This document shows positions 39,223 through 47,280 of a stretch of 64,000 bases of DNA, piece after piece. The notes under the pieces are model-generated. The model was not told where the DNA came from. It searched no databases and saw only the letters and a list, made by a program, of their open reading frames with translations. The DNA is from Bradyrhizobium ivorense (GTDB taxonomy: Bacteria; Pseudomonadota; Alphaproteobacteria; Rhizobiales; Xanthobacteraceae). Each line of letters opens with the position of its first letter. Positions within the stretch are counted from its first letter, which is position 1. Made by a program: the position numbers and the translations under genes. The DNA lies in assembly GCF_900696085.1 (NCBI RefSeq), contig NZ_CAADFC020000030.1, positions 124,001 to 188,000 on the forward strand, read 5' to 3'.

Positions 39223-41066
39223 GACACGGCCTTGCGGAGAGGGGTCACCTTGAGGTGGTCCTGGTGGTCGCCGATCGAATTGGCGATGAAGCGCGCGGTG
39301 ATCGGCGTGCCATCATAGTGCAGGATCGGCACCAGCCGCACCGGATCGATGCCGTTCTCGTTGACGATCAGCTGGCGCAGCTGGGCGTCGCGGTTCTGCT
39401 CCACCACGTACACGAAATCGTGGTCGGCGATGAAGCTCGCGACGCTGGAGTGGAACGGGAAGGCGCGGATGCGCATGCGGTCGAGCTGGTGACCGCGCGC
39501 TTCCAGGAGGCCGATCGCCTCGTCCATCGCCGGCGACGTCGAGCCGAAATAGATCACGCCGTATTTGGTCGGCTTCGCCGCATTGGCCTGCAGCGGCCGA
39601 GGCACCAGGTCCTGCGCGGTCTCGAACTTGCGCACCAGGCGCTGCATGTTGTCGGCGTAGACCGCGCCTTCCTCCGAATAACGCGCGTAACGGTCGCGCG
39701 AGGTGCCGCGGGTGAAGTAGGAGCCCTTGGTCGGATGGGTGCCGGGATAGGTGCGGTAGGGAATGCCGTCGCCGTCGACGTCGAGATAGCGGCCGAAGTC
39801 GCGGCCTTCCTCGAGCATCTCTGCGGTCATCACCTTGCCGCGGTCGTATTGCCTTGCGTCGTCCCACTTCAGCGGGCGGCAGAGACGGTGGTTCATGCCG
39901 ATGTCGAGATCGAGCATCAGGAAGATCGTGGTCTGCAGCCGCTCGGCAAGATCGAACGCATGCGCGGCGAACTCGAAGGCTTCGGCCGGATCTTCCGGGA
40001 ACAGCAGCACGTGCTTGGTGTCGCCGTGCGAAGCATAGGCGCAGGCGATCACGTCGCATTGCTGGGTGCGGGTCGGCATGCCGGTCGAGGGGCCGGCGCG
40101 CTGGATGTTCATGATCACGGCCGGGATCTCGGCAAAGTATGAGAGGCCGATAAATTCGGTCATCAGCGAGATGCCCGGGCCCGAGGTCGCGGTGAAGGCG
40201 CGCGCGCCGTTCCAGGAGGCGCCGATCACGATGCCGATCGAGGCGAGCTCGTCCTCGCCCTGCACGATGGCGTATTTTGCCTTTCCGGTTTCCGGATCGT
40301 GGCGGTACTTCTTGCAGTGGCTGGTGAAGGCCTCCGCCACCGACGACGACGGCGTGATCGGATACCAGGCGCACACCGTGGCGCCGCCATAGACCGCGCC
40401 GAGCGCGGCCGCGCTGTTGCCCTCGATGAAGATGCGGTCGCCGACCTTGTCGGCCTTCTTCACCCGCAGGCCAATCGGGCATTTCAAATTCTGCAGCGCC
40501 CAGTCGCGGCCGAGATGCAGCGCGTGGACGTTGGAGGAGAGCAGCTTCTCCTTGCCCTTGTACTGCTCGCCGATCAGCTGCTCGACCAGTTTCGGATCCA
40601 TGTCGAGCAGGGCGCAGAGCGCGCCGAGATAGATGATGTTCTTGAACAGCTGGCGCTGCCTGGGATCGTTGTAGGTCGAGTTGGTGATCGCGGTCAGCGG
40701 CACGCCGATCACGGTGATGTCCGCGCGGAATTTCGACGACGGCATCGGCTTGGTCGAATCGTAGAACAGATAGCCGCCAGGCTCGATGCCGGCGACGTCC
40801 TTGTCCCAGGTCTGCGGGTTCATCGCCACCATCATGTCGACGCCGCCGCGGGCGCCGAGATGGCCGTCCTCGGTGACGCGCACCTCGTACCAGGTCGGCA
40901 GGCCCTGGATGTTGGAGGGGAAGATGTTGCGCGGCGACACCGGCACGCCATGGCGCAGGATCGCGCGCGCGAACAGCTCGTTGGCGGAGGCCGAGCCCGA
41001 GCCGTTGACGTTGGCGAAGCGGACGACGAAGTCGTTTACGCTGCTGATCGGGCTTTGGACTGACAT
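39219..41066 (-). CDS. korA: 2-oxoacid:ferredoxin oxidoreductase, fused gamma-alpha subunit
   Basis: 615 aa. The N-terminal about 200 residues are the gamma domain (NVNGSGSASANELFARAILRHG, GGVDMMVAMNPQTW). The rest is the alpha domain that contributes to the TPP site and dimer (EGNSAAALGAVYGG, WYPITPSSSVAEAF, EDELASIGIVIGASWNGARA, TATSGPGISLMTEF). This gamma-alpha fusion is standard for two-subunit Kor enzymes. I use the ATG at 41066 (MSVQSPISSVNDF) with AGGA 6-9 nt upstream; the frame opens at 41150. Its first 31 nt overlap the end of the FAD/ferredoxin gene, and it is translationally coupled to korB. Confidence 0.93.
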   Translation of the reverse strand: MSVQSPISSVNDFVVRFANVNGSGSASANELFARAILRHGVPVSPRNIFPSNIQGLPTWYEVRVTEDGHLGARGGVDMMVAMNPQTWDKDVAGIEPGGYLFYDSTKPMPSSKFRADITVIGVPLTAITNSTYNDPRQRQLFKNIIYLGALCALLDMDPKLVEQLIGEQYKGKEKLLSSNVHALHLGRDWALQNLKCPIGLRVKKADKVGDRIFIEGNSAAALGAVYGGATVCAWYPITPSSSVAEAFTSHCKKYRHDPETGKAKYAIVQGEDELASIGIVIGASWNGARAFTATSGPGISLMTEFIGLSYFAEIPAVIMNIQRAGPSTGMPTRTQQCDVIACAYASHGDTKHVLLFPEDPAEAFEFAAHAFDLAERLQTTIFLMLDLDIGMNHRLCRPLKWDDARQYDRGKVMTAEMLEEGRDFGRYLDVDGDGIPYRTYPGTHPTKGSYFTRGTSRDRYARYSEEGAVYADNMQRLVRKFETAQDLVPRPLQANAAKPTKYGVIYFGSTSPAMDEAIGLLEARGHQLDRMRIRAFPFHSSVASFIADHDFVYVVEQNRDAQLRQLIVNENGIDPVRLVPILHYDGTPITARFIANSIGDHQDHLKVTPLRKAVS

Positions 41067-42835
41067 GTTGATCCTGCGTGAACCATATCGATGAGATATT
41101 TCTGCATGTCCCAGGCGCCGGTCGGGCAGCGCTCGGCACACAGCCCGCAATGCAGGCAGACGTCTTCGTCCTTGACCATGACGCGGCCGGTCTTCAGGTC
41201 GCCGGAGACGTAAAGCGCCTGGTCGTGGTGCGGCGAGGGCGCCTTCAGGCGCTGCCGCAAATCATCCTCCTCGCCGTTCTCGGTGAAGCTGATGCAGTCC
41301 ATCGGGCAGATGTCGACGCAGGCGTCGCATTCGATGCAGAGCGGCGTGGAGAACACCGTCTGCACGTCGCAGTTCAGGCAGCGCTGCGCCTCGCCGAGCG
41401 CCAGCTTGACGTCGTAGCCGAGCTCGACCTCGGCGCGGATGTCCTTCAGTGCGATCACTTTGTCGCGATGCGGCACCTTGAAGCGCTTGTCGGCGGAGAT
41501 GTCGTTGTCGTAGCTCCACTCGTGAATGCCCATCTTCTGCGAGGAGACGTGCACCTCCGGCAGCGGACGCTCGTTGATGTCCTCGCCTGATATCATCTTG
41601 TGAATGGAGAGCGCGGCGTCATGGCCATGCGCCACCGCCCAGATGATGTTCTTCGGGCCGAACGCCGCGTCGCCGCCGAAGAACACCATCGGATTGGTGG
41701 AGGCGAACGTCTTGGGATCGACCTTCGGCATGTGCCACTTGTCGAACTCGATGCCGCAATCGGCTTCGATCCAGGGGAATGCGTTCTCCTGGCCGACCGC
41801 GACCAGCACGTCGTCGCAGGGCACGGTTTCGTCGGGCTCTCCTGAAGGCACCAGGCTGCGGCGGCCCTTGTCGTCGTACTCCGCCTTCACCTTCTGGAAG
41901 GTGACGCCGATCAGCTTGCCGGCGACGTGCTTGAATGCGACCGGCACCATGTAGTTGAGGATCGGGATGTCCTCGTGCAGCGCGTCTTCCTTCTCCCACG
42001 GCGAGGCCTTCATCTCCTCGAAGCCGGAGCGGACGATCACCTTGACGTTCTCGCCGCCGAGGCGGCGCGCGGTGCGGCAGCAGTCCATCGCGGTGTTGCC
42101 GCCGCCGAGCACGATGACGCGCTTGCCGATCTTGCCGACATGGCCGAACGACACGTTGGCGAGCCACTCGATTCCGATATGGATGTTGGCGGCGGCCTCC
42201 TTACGGCCGGGAATGTCGAGCTCGCGGCCGCGCGGCGCGCCGCTGCCGACAAAGATCGCGTCGTAGTTCTCGGCGAGCAGCTGCTTCAGGCTGTCGATGC
42301 GCTGGCCGCCCTTGAACTCGACGCCGAGGTTCAGGATGTAGCCGGTCTCCTCGTCGATCACGCTGTCGGGCAGGCGGAATTTCGGGATCTGGCTGCGCAT
42401 CATGCCGCCGGCCTTAGGATCGCCGTCGAACACCGTGCAGTGATAGCCGAGCGGGGCGAGGTCGCGCGCCACCGCGAGCGAGGCGGGACCGCCGCCGACC
42501 AGCGCGATGCGCTTGCCGTTCTTTGCGGCAGGCCGCGGCAGGCGCTGCGTGATGTCGTCCTTGAAGTCGGCCGCGACGCGCTTCAGGCGGCAGATCGCGA
42601 CCGGATTGTCCTCGACGCGGCCGCGACGGCAGGCCGGCTCGCAGGGACGGTCGCAGGTGCGTCCCAAAATTCCCGGGAACACGTTCGACTGCCAATTGAT
42701 CATGTAGGCGTCGCTGTAACGCCCCTCAGCAATCAACCGGATGTACTCGGGAACGGGGGTGTGTGCGGGACAGGCCCATTGGCAATCGACCACTTTATGG
42801 AAGTAGTCCGGCGCCGAGATATCAGTCGGTTTCAT
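41036..42835 (-). CDS. GltD-like FAD/NAD(P) oxidoreductase with C-terminal 2[4Fe-4S] ferredoxin domain
   Basis: 599 aa. The N-terminus has the GltD-type Fe-S region (CQWACPAHTPVPEY; CDRPCEPACRRG, Cys61, 65, 69). Next are an FAD Rossmann fold (RIALVGGGPASLAVA) and an NAD(P) fold (RVIVLGGGNTAMDCCRTARR). The C-terminal about 120 residues contain two bacterial-ferredoxin clusters: CIECDACVDICPMDC and CLHCGLCAERCP. Such a protein could pass electrons between the KorAB complex and NAD(P)H, possibly by way of its own ferredoxin domain. It overlaps korA by 31 nt, indicating a common transcript and probably a complex. First gene of this operon. Confidence 0.9.
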   Translation of the reverse strand: MKPTDISAPDYFHKVVDCQWACPAHTPVPEYIRLIAEGRYSDAYMINWQSNVFPGILGRTCDRPCEPACRRGRVEDNPVAICRLKRVAADFKDDITQRLPRPAAKNGKRIALVGGGPASLAVARDLAPLGYHCTVFDGDPKAGGMMRSQIPKFRLPDSVIDEETGYILNLGVEFKGGQRIDSLKQLLAENYDAIFVGSGAPRGRELDIPGRKEAAANIHIGIEWLANVSFGHVGKIGKRVIVLGGGNTAMDCCRTARRLGGENVKVIVRSGFEEMKASPWEKEDALHEDIPILNYMVPVAFKHVAGKLIGVTFQKVKAEYDDKGRRSLVPSGEPDETVPCDDVLVAVGQENAFPWIEADCGIEFDKWHMPKVDPKTFASTNPMVFFGGDAAFGPKNIIWAVAHGHDAALSIHKMISGEDINERPLPEVHVSSQKMGIHEWSYDNDISADKRFKVPHRDKVIALKDIRAEVELGYDVKLALGEAQRCLNCDVQTVFSTPLCIECDACVDICPMDCISFTENGEEDDLRQRLKAPSPHHDQALYVSGDLKTGRVMVKDEDVCLHCGLCAERCPTGAWDMQKYLIDMVHAGSTCQSKARSAA

Positions 42836-42914
42836 TCCTACCTTTGACCCGCGCGAAATGCCTGACCGCGCGGCCTTATCGTTGACGAGCGCTCACGCGA
42901 CGTTGTTTTGGTTT

Positions 42915-42928
42915 TTGAATTGGATCAT
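42915..42928. promoter_or_regulatory. FNR/FixK-like box upstream of the KorAB operon
   Basis: TTGAATTGGATCAT matches 8 of 10 positions of TTGAT-N4-ATCAA and 7 of 8 of the rhizobial FixK pattern TTG(A/C)-N6-(T/G)CAA. Its centre is about 87 nt before the ATG at 42835; an activator at -41.5 would put the transcript start near 42880. The rest of the spacer 42836-43071 shows nothing else I can name. Confidence 0.35.
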
Positions 42929-43071
42929 AGGCTTATCTTATTAGAGCCGTTCCAGAGAAGGCAAAGGCAAAATTGGGCGATCATCAGCTTTCGCGTGGCT
43001 GATGCGCGTCTGGCGTCCATCTCGATCTTGTTATGTGGCGGTGCAGCATGACGCACCGCACATCATGCGCG

Positions 43072-43743
43072 TTAACCGTGCGGAAGGTCGCTCTTCGCGA
43101 TGTCCCACAGCAGCCGATAGACACCGTGGGTAACGACCAGCGGCTTGAACGCCGCGTTGTCGGTGATGCGCGCCGAAGCAGCCGGCGCCGCATTTAAATC
43201 GGTGGCGTCGATCAGCACGAACCAGTCGCCGGCGCCCGGATCGGGCTTCGCCGCGTCTGACGTGAGCGGCTTCGACAGGTCAGGATCGTTCTCGAGCAGA
43301 TGCATCGAGATGATGCCGTCCTGCGCGGACGGATCGAGCTGTTCCCGCAACGCAGCGCGGAGCTTGTCCGCGCCATTGGCGGGCGGCCGCAGGCGGATGA
43401 TGCCAAGTGTCGCACCTCTGCCGACGCCGCGGCTGATGGTGATGCGCGCGACGCCGCGGATCATGTTCTTGAAGCGCGCGATGTTGGCCTTCGACCAGTC
43501 GGTCTGGTTGGCGAGCGCCTTGCGGTAGGCCGGGCTGTCGAGCACGTCGAAGGTCGCGGTCGAGTACAGGCTCAGATATTTCGGCTTGCCGTCATGGGCG
43601 ACGTAGCGCCGCGCTTCGAGGAACCCGTCGATGGCGACGCGCTCCTCGAGATGTTCGCGGTCATACCAGCGATTGAATTCGGCTTCGTCGTGGGCGTCGA
43701 CATCCATCGACGTCAGCAGCATGCCTTGTCCGGCGATCGGCAT
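43072..43743 (-). CDS. Dimeric alpha-beta-barrel protein of unknown function
   Basis: 223 aa. Two similar halves are suggested: the first has MLLTSMDVDAHDEAEFNRWYDREHLEERVAI, which resembles the EthD/DUF4286 type of ferredoxin-like barrel; the second begins near TLGIIRLRPPANGADKLRAAL and ends with FVLIDATDLNAAPA. Proteins of this fold act on diverse small molecules or bind haem, so no reaction is claimed. A strong AGAGGAGC lies 6 nt before the ATG at 43743. No signal peptide. It is divergent from the caspase-like gene and separated from the FAD-protein gene by 236 nt, so it is probably its own unit. Confidence 0.65.
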   Translation of the reverse strand: MPIAGQGMLLTSMDVDAHDEAEFNRWYDREHLEERVAIDGFLEARRYVAHDGKPKYLSLYSTATFDVLDSPAYRKALANQTDWSKANIARFKNMIRGVARITISRGVGRGATLGIIRLRPPANGADKLRAALREQLDPSAQDGIISMHLLENDPDLSKPLTSDAAKPDPGAGDWFVLIDATDLNAAPAASARITDNAAFKPLVVTHGVYRLLWDIAKSDLPHG

Positions 43744-43920
43744 CGATTGCTCCTCTTTGCCTGTTTTGCCTGCTCCATATCGCCGAATGGCGGGTCAGGG
43801 AAGCGGGTTCCCGGCGCGGAGACCAAGGATTGCCACAATGCTGCAATGCTGTTCAGGGCGCGTTCACAGACCTTGCACTTCCATGTGAGCGCCGACCTCC
43901 AGTCGAGAAGGACAACAACG

Positions 43921-46182
43921 ATGGCGCGAATTTGGTGGGCATTGCTCGTTGGTCTATCGCTGGCGTCGTTCCCCGCGCATGCACAGGAGCAGGAAAAGCG
44001 GCTCGCGCTCGTCGTCGGCAATGGCGCCTACCGAGCCGGCGAATTGCAGACCGCCGCCAACGATGCCGGCCTGATCGCGCAGACCTTGCAGGCCGCCGGG
44101 TTCGACGTGATCGGCGCGCGCGACCTCGACGGTGAGACGCTGCGCAAATCGTTCCGCGATTTCGTCCAGAAGGTGCAGGAGGCCGGACCGAATACGGTCG
44201 CTTTCGTCTATCTCGCCGGCTACGGCGTGCAGCTCACCGGCGAGAACTATTTCGTGCCGGTTGATGCCAAGATCGCGCGCGACATCGATGTGCCGGTCGA
44301 GGCGATCCGCATCTCCGACTACAGCCGTCAGCTCGCGGCGCTGCCGCTCAAGGCGGGCGTGATCGTGCTCGATGCGGCGCGCAGCAATCCGTTTGCGAAA
44401 GAAGGCCAGCCGCTGGCCGGCGGTCTTGCGCTGGTCGATCCCGATCCAAAGCTTTTGATCGCGTTCAATTCCGCACCCGGCACGGTCGCGCCCGACGGCG
44501 CGCCGCCCTACGGACCCTATGCGCAGGCGCTGGCGGAGATGATCCGCACCGGCGGTCTCTCCTTGCCCGAAGTGTTCGACCGCGTCCGCCTGCGCGTCAA
44601 CGAGATGACCAAGGGCGCGCAGATCCCGTGGGATGCGCAGAAGATCGATGCGCCCTTCGTGTTCTTCGAGCGCCAGCCGGATGCGCCGCCACAGCAGGTC
44701 GACGCCGGGCTGCGCACCAAACCGATCCGCGATTTCTCGGCGCAGGACGCCTATGCCGCGGCGCTCGAGCGCGACACGCTGCAGGGCTACGAGGAATATC
44801 TGCAGGCCTATCCGAATGATCCGCTCGCCAAGCGCGTGCGCGCCATCGTGGCGGCGCGGCGCGAGGCCATCACCTGGCGGCGCACCTATTCCGCCGACAC
44901 GCCGGACGCCTATTGGTCCTATCTGAAGCGCTATCCGCGCGGGCCGCATTCGGCCGACGCGCGGCGCCGGCTCGCTTATCTCTCGGCCGCGCTGGAGCCG
45001 CCGCCGCAATTCGCGGCGCTCGACTACGACGTGCCGCCACCGCCGCCGGATGAAATCGAATATGTCGACCGTCCGGCGCTCTATTATGGCGATCCGGTGT
45101 TCGCCTTTGCGCCGCCACCGCCGTCGCCGGTGTTCTTCCTGCCGCCACCGCCCGCGGACTTCGTGGTCCTGCCGCCACCGCCGCCGCCGGACGATCTGTA
45201 CGTGCTGCCGACGCCGCTGTTCGTGGCAATTCCGGCGTACATCGCCGCGCCGCGCTATGTCGTGCCGCCGCCGAACAACATCGTGTTCAACAACATTCAC
45301 AACACGACCGTGATCAACACGGTGATCAACAACCGCAACCCGACGCCGGCGCAGCTTAGCGCCGCGGGAGTGCGGCCGCCGATCCCGGGCGGCAGGATAT
45401 CGGCAGCGCCGTCGCTGCCGCCCGCCGCCTTGCAACGCGCCAATTTGACGCCGCAGGGCACACCGCAAGGCGGTCAGGCCGGCCCTGGTGGACGGCCCGG
45501 AGCTTTGCCGGGGACCGTGCCGAACGCGGCCGTTGCGCCCAACGCGCCCGCTGCACCTGGCGTCCACACCCTGCCGGGCGGCAGGAACGCACCGCCGCTG
45601 CCGCAGAGCGCGACCGCACCGCCCAACGCGCCGCAACCGGGCGCCCGGCCGAATGCGCTGCCGTCCGGCAGGCCGCCGGCGGCGGCGATGGCGCCGCCCA
45701 GTGCGCAACCGGCGCCCGGCGGCAGACCGGCGATCCTCCCCGGTCCGAACGCGCCGCCGGCTGCCGGCAGACCGCCGGTGCGGCCACCGGTCGCGCATGC
45801 CGTTGCACCGCCGCCGAGTGCGGTGAGGCCTCCGGTGACTGCTCCGGCGCCGGCGATCCGCGCGGCGCCCGCAAGACCGGCGCCGGTCGTGCGGCCGGCA
45901 CCGCATGCCGCCGTCGCTCCGCCGGCGGTTGCACGCGTCGCGCCACCGCCGCCGCGCATGGCCGCCCCGCCGCCGCCGCGAATGGCCGCGCCGCCGCCAC
46001 CGCGTGCGGCAGCGCTGCCGCCGCGCCCCGCGCCGGTCGCGCCGGTCGTTCGTGCCGCGCCAGCGCCGGCGATGCAGGCGCAGCGCGCCGCGCCACCGCC
46101 GCGAATGGCAGCGCCGCCACCGCGGCCCGCCGCACCGGCGGCCCGGCCGCATCCGTGTCCTCCCGCAGCGTGTGGGCGCTAA
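43921..46182 (+). CDS. Exported caspase-fold protein lacking both catalytic residues, with Pro/Ala-rich tail
   Basis: 753 aa. Signal peptide MARIWWALLVGLSLASFPAHA, then a C14 (metacaspase-like) fold: KRLALVVGNGAY, NDAGLIAQTLQAAGFDV, the FVYLAGYGVQ strand and GVIVLDAARSNPF. Active homologues carry His in (S)GHG and Cys in DACR; here these are Tyr101 (codon 44221-44223) and Ala153 (44377-44379), so peptidase activity is unlikely. Residues about 275-350 contain short helical repeats ending in YP (EEYLQAYPNDP; WSYLKRYPRGP). From about residue 360 the protein is Pro/Ala-rich with runs such as PPPPPPDD, an Asn-rich patch (NNIVFNNIHNTTVINTV) and RMAAPPPP repeats. The start is the ATG at 43921; the open frame extends upstream but has no signal-peptide logic. 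Confidence 0.85.
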   Translation: MARIWWALLVGLSLASFPAHAQEQEKRLALVVGNGAYRAGELQTAANDAGLIAQTLQAAGFDVIGARDLDGETLRKSFRDFVQKVQEAGPNTVAFVYLAGYGVQLTGENYFVPVDAKIARDIDVPVEAIRISDYSRQLAALPLKAGVIVLDAARSNPFAKEGQPLAGGLALVDPDPKLLIAFNSAPGTVAPDGAPPYGPYAQALAEMIRTGGLSLPEVFDRVRLRVNEMTKGAQIPWDAQKIDAPFVFFERQPDAPPQQVDAGLRTKPIRDFSAQDAYAAALERDTLQGYEEYLQAYPNDPLAKRVRAIVAARREAITWRRTYSADTPDAYWSYLKRYPRGPHSADARRRLAYLSAALEPPPQFAALDYDVPPPPPDEIEYVDRPALYYGDPVFAFAPPPPSPVFFLPPPPADFVVLPPPPPPDDLYVLPTPLFVAIPAYIAAPRYVVPPPNNIVFNNIHNTTVINTVINNRNPTPAQLSAAGVRPPIPGGRISAAPSLPPAALQRANLTPQGTPQGGQAGPGGRPGALPGTVPNAAVAPNAPAAPGVHTLPGGRNAPPLPQSATAPPNAPQPGARPNALPSGRPPAAAMAPPSAQPAPGGRPAILPGPNAPPAAGRPPVRPPVAHAVAPPPSAVRPPVTAPAPAIRAAPARPAPVVRPAPHAAVAPPAVARVAPPPPRMAAPPPPRMAAPPPPRAAALPPRPAPVAPVVRAAPAPAMQAQRAAPPPRMAAPPPRPAAPAARPHPCPPAACGR
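45955..46014 (+). repeat. 24-bp tandem repeat coding RMAAPPPP
   Basis: Two near-exact 24-nt units at 45955-45978 and 45979-46002, with a decayed third starting at 46003, within the proline-rich tail of the caspase-fold gene. A related unit recurs near 46100. In-frame, so length variation would not break the protein. Confidence 0.7.
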
Positions 46183-46183
46183 C

Positions 46184-46228
46184 GCATGATCCGGAAAAGT
46201 GTGAAACGGTTTTCCGGAAAGATCATGC
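46184..46228. repeat. Dispersed intergenic palindrome, type A
   Basis: GCATGATC and GGAAAA at the left are mirrored by TTTTCC and GATCATGC at the right, directly after the caspase-fold stop codon. This is one of the palindromic elements found repeatedly between genes in Bradyrhizobium-like genomes (recognised from memory). It may also act as a transcript end. Confidence 0.7.
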
Positions 46229-46240
46229 TCAAACAAGGAG

Positions 46241-46283
46241 CTAAAGCGCGATGATGATTCAACCCAATCTCATCGCGCTTTAG
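46241..46283. repeat. Dispersed intergenic palindrome, type B
   Basis: CTAAAGCGCGATGA is repeated in reverse complement as TCATCGCGCTTTAG around a 15-nt centre. It lies between two convergent genes (caspase-fold and the iminopeptidase-like gene), 12 nt after the type A element, where it could serve as a bidirectional terminator. Confidence 0.7.
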
Positions 46284-46302
46284 TCGTCGGAGACGGCGAG
46301 TC

Positions 46303-47280
46303 TTAGCTCGCTCTCGACGCGAGGTCGGCGATCGCCTTCATCACCGCGTTGCGGATGCCGGGGTCGTAGAGGATGTGGCCGGCGCCATCGACGATGCGGA
46401 CCTCGCTGCCCGGCCAGCGCGCGGCGAGCGCATGCGAGGTCGCGGGCGGGCAGAGCAAATCGTAGCGGCCCTGCACCAGAATGCCGGGAATGCCGGCGAG
46501 CTTGCCGGCCTCGTCGATCAACTGGTTCGGCCGCATGAAGCAGTCATTGCCGAAATAATGCGCTTCCATGTACGGGGTCGACGGCAGCGCGCCTGACGTC
46601 TTCTGCAAATCGAGCCGCGTCTGTTTCGGCGTATGCTCCGACAGCGCGCGCTCGGTGTCGTGCCAGGCCCGCGCGGCCGGCGCGTTCACGTCGATATTCG
46701 GATCGAGGATGCGGCGGTAATAGGCGGCGAGCGGCGCCGCACGCTCGTTCTCGGGCAGGAATTTCAAAAAGTCCTGGTAAAGCGCGGGATAGAACCGCGG
46801 CAGCGTATGCAGGAAGGCGCCGTCCAGTTCCTCGCGCGTGCCGAGGAAGGTGGCGCGCAGTACGAGGCCGCTGACGCGTTTGGGATGCGCCTGCGCATAT
46901 GCAAGAGCTAACGTCGCGCCCCAGGAGCCGCCGACCACCATCCAGCGCGCAAAGCCGAATCGCTCGCGGATCTTCTCCATGTCGGCGATCAGATGCGCCG
47001 TGGTGTTGTGGGCGCGGCTGCCTTTCGGCCGGCTGCGGCCGCAGCCGCGCTGGTCGAACAGCACGGCGTGGAAGCGTTCCGGATCGAACAGCCGGCGATG
47101 GTCCGGCTGGCAGCCGCTGCCGGGCCCGCCATGCAGATAGACCGCGGCAATGCCGCCTTCGCCGCCGATGCTCTCGACATGGACATCGTGCCCGTCGCCG
47201 ACATCGAGCAGTTCCGACGTCAGCGGGGCAAACGGATCGGCGCGCTTGGCGAGCTTGCCGGCGTCGGCGTCAGGCGCCAT
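46303..47280 (-). CDS. Proline iminopeptidase-like S33 peptidase in the pqq operon
   Basis: 325-aa alpha/beta-hydrolase of peptidase family S33, which removes N-terminal proline from peptides. Oxyanion motif HGGPGSG at 50-56, LFDQRGCGRSRP, nucleophile elbow VVGGSWGATLAL (Ser119), then the acid in VQGRYDLLCPP and the base in DGAGHIL. I use the ATG at 47280 (MAPDADAGKL), since the upstream extension overlaps pqqE in a different frame. It overlaps the pqqE end by 11 nt, so it is the last gene of the pqq transcript. A role in trimming PqqA or its remnants is possible but not shown; an ordinary peptide-recycling enzyme is the alternative. Confidence 0.9.
   Translation of the reverse strand: MAPDADAGKLAKRADPFAPLTSELLDVGDGHDVHVESIGGEGGIAAVYLHGGPGSGCQPDHRRLFDPERFHAVLFDQRGCGRSRPKGSRAHNTTAHLIADMEKIRERFGFARWMVVGGSWGATLALAYAQAHPKRVSGLVLRATFLGTREELDGAFLHTLPRFYPALYQDFLKFLPENERAAPLAAYYRRILDPNIDVNAPAARAWHDTERALSEHTPKQTRLDLQKTSGALPSTPYMEAHYFGNDCFMRPNQLIDEAGKLAGIPGILVQGRYDLLCPPATSHALAARWPGSEVRIVDGAGHILYDPGIRNAVMKAIADLASRAS

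Noticed and set aside
45031..46150. Pro/Ala-rich stretch as a separate collagen- or mucin-like gene
   Set aside because: It is in frame with the caspase-fold domain and has no start of its own.
43954..46236. 760-codon minus-strand ORF opposite the caspase-fold gene
   Set aside because: Extremely Arg-rich in the half opposite the Pro/Ala tail, a product of GC-rich codons; the plus frame has a signal peptide and a known fold.
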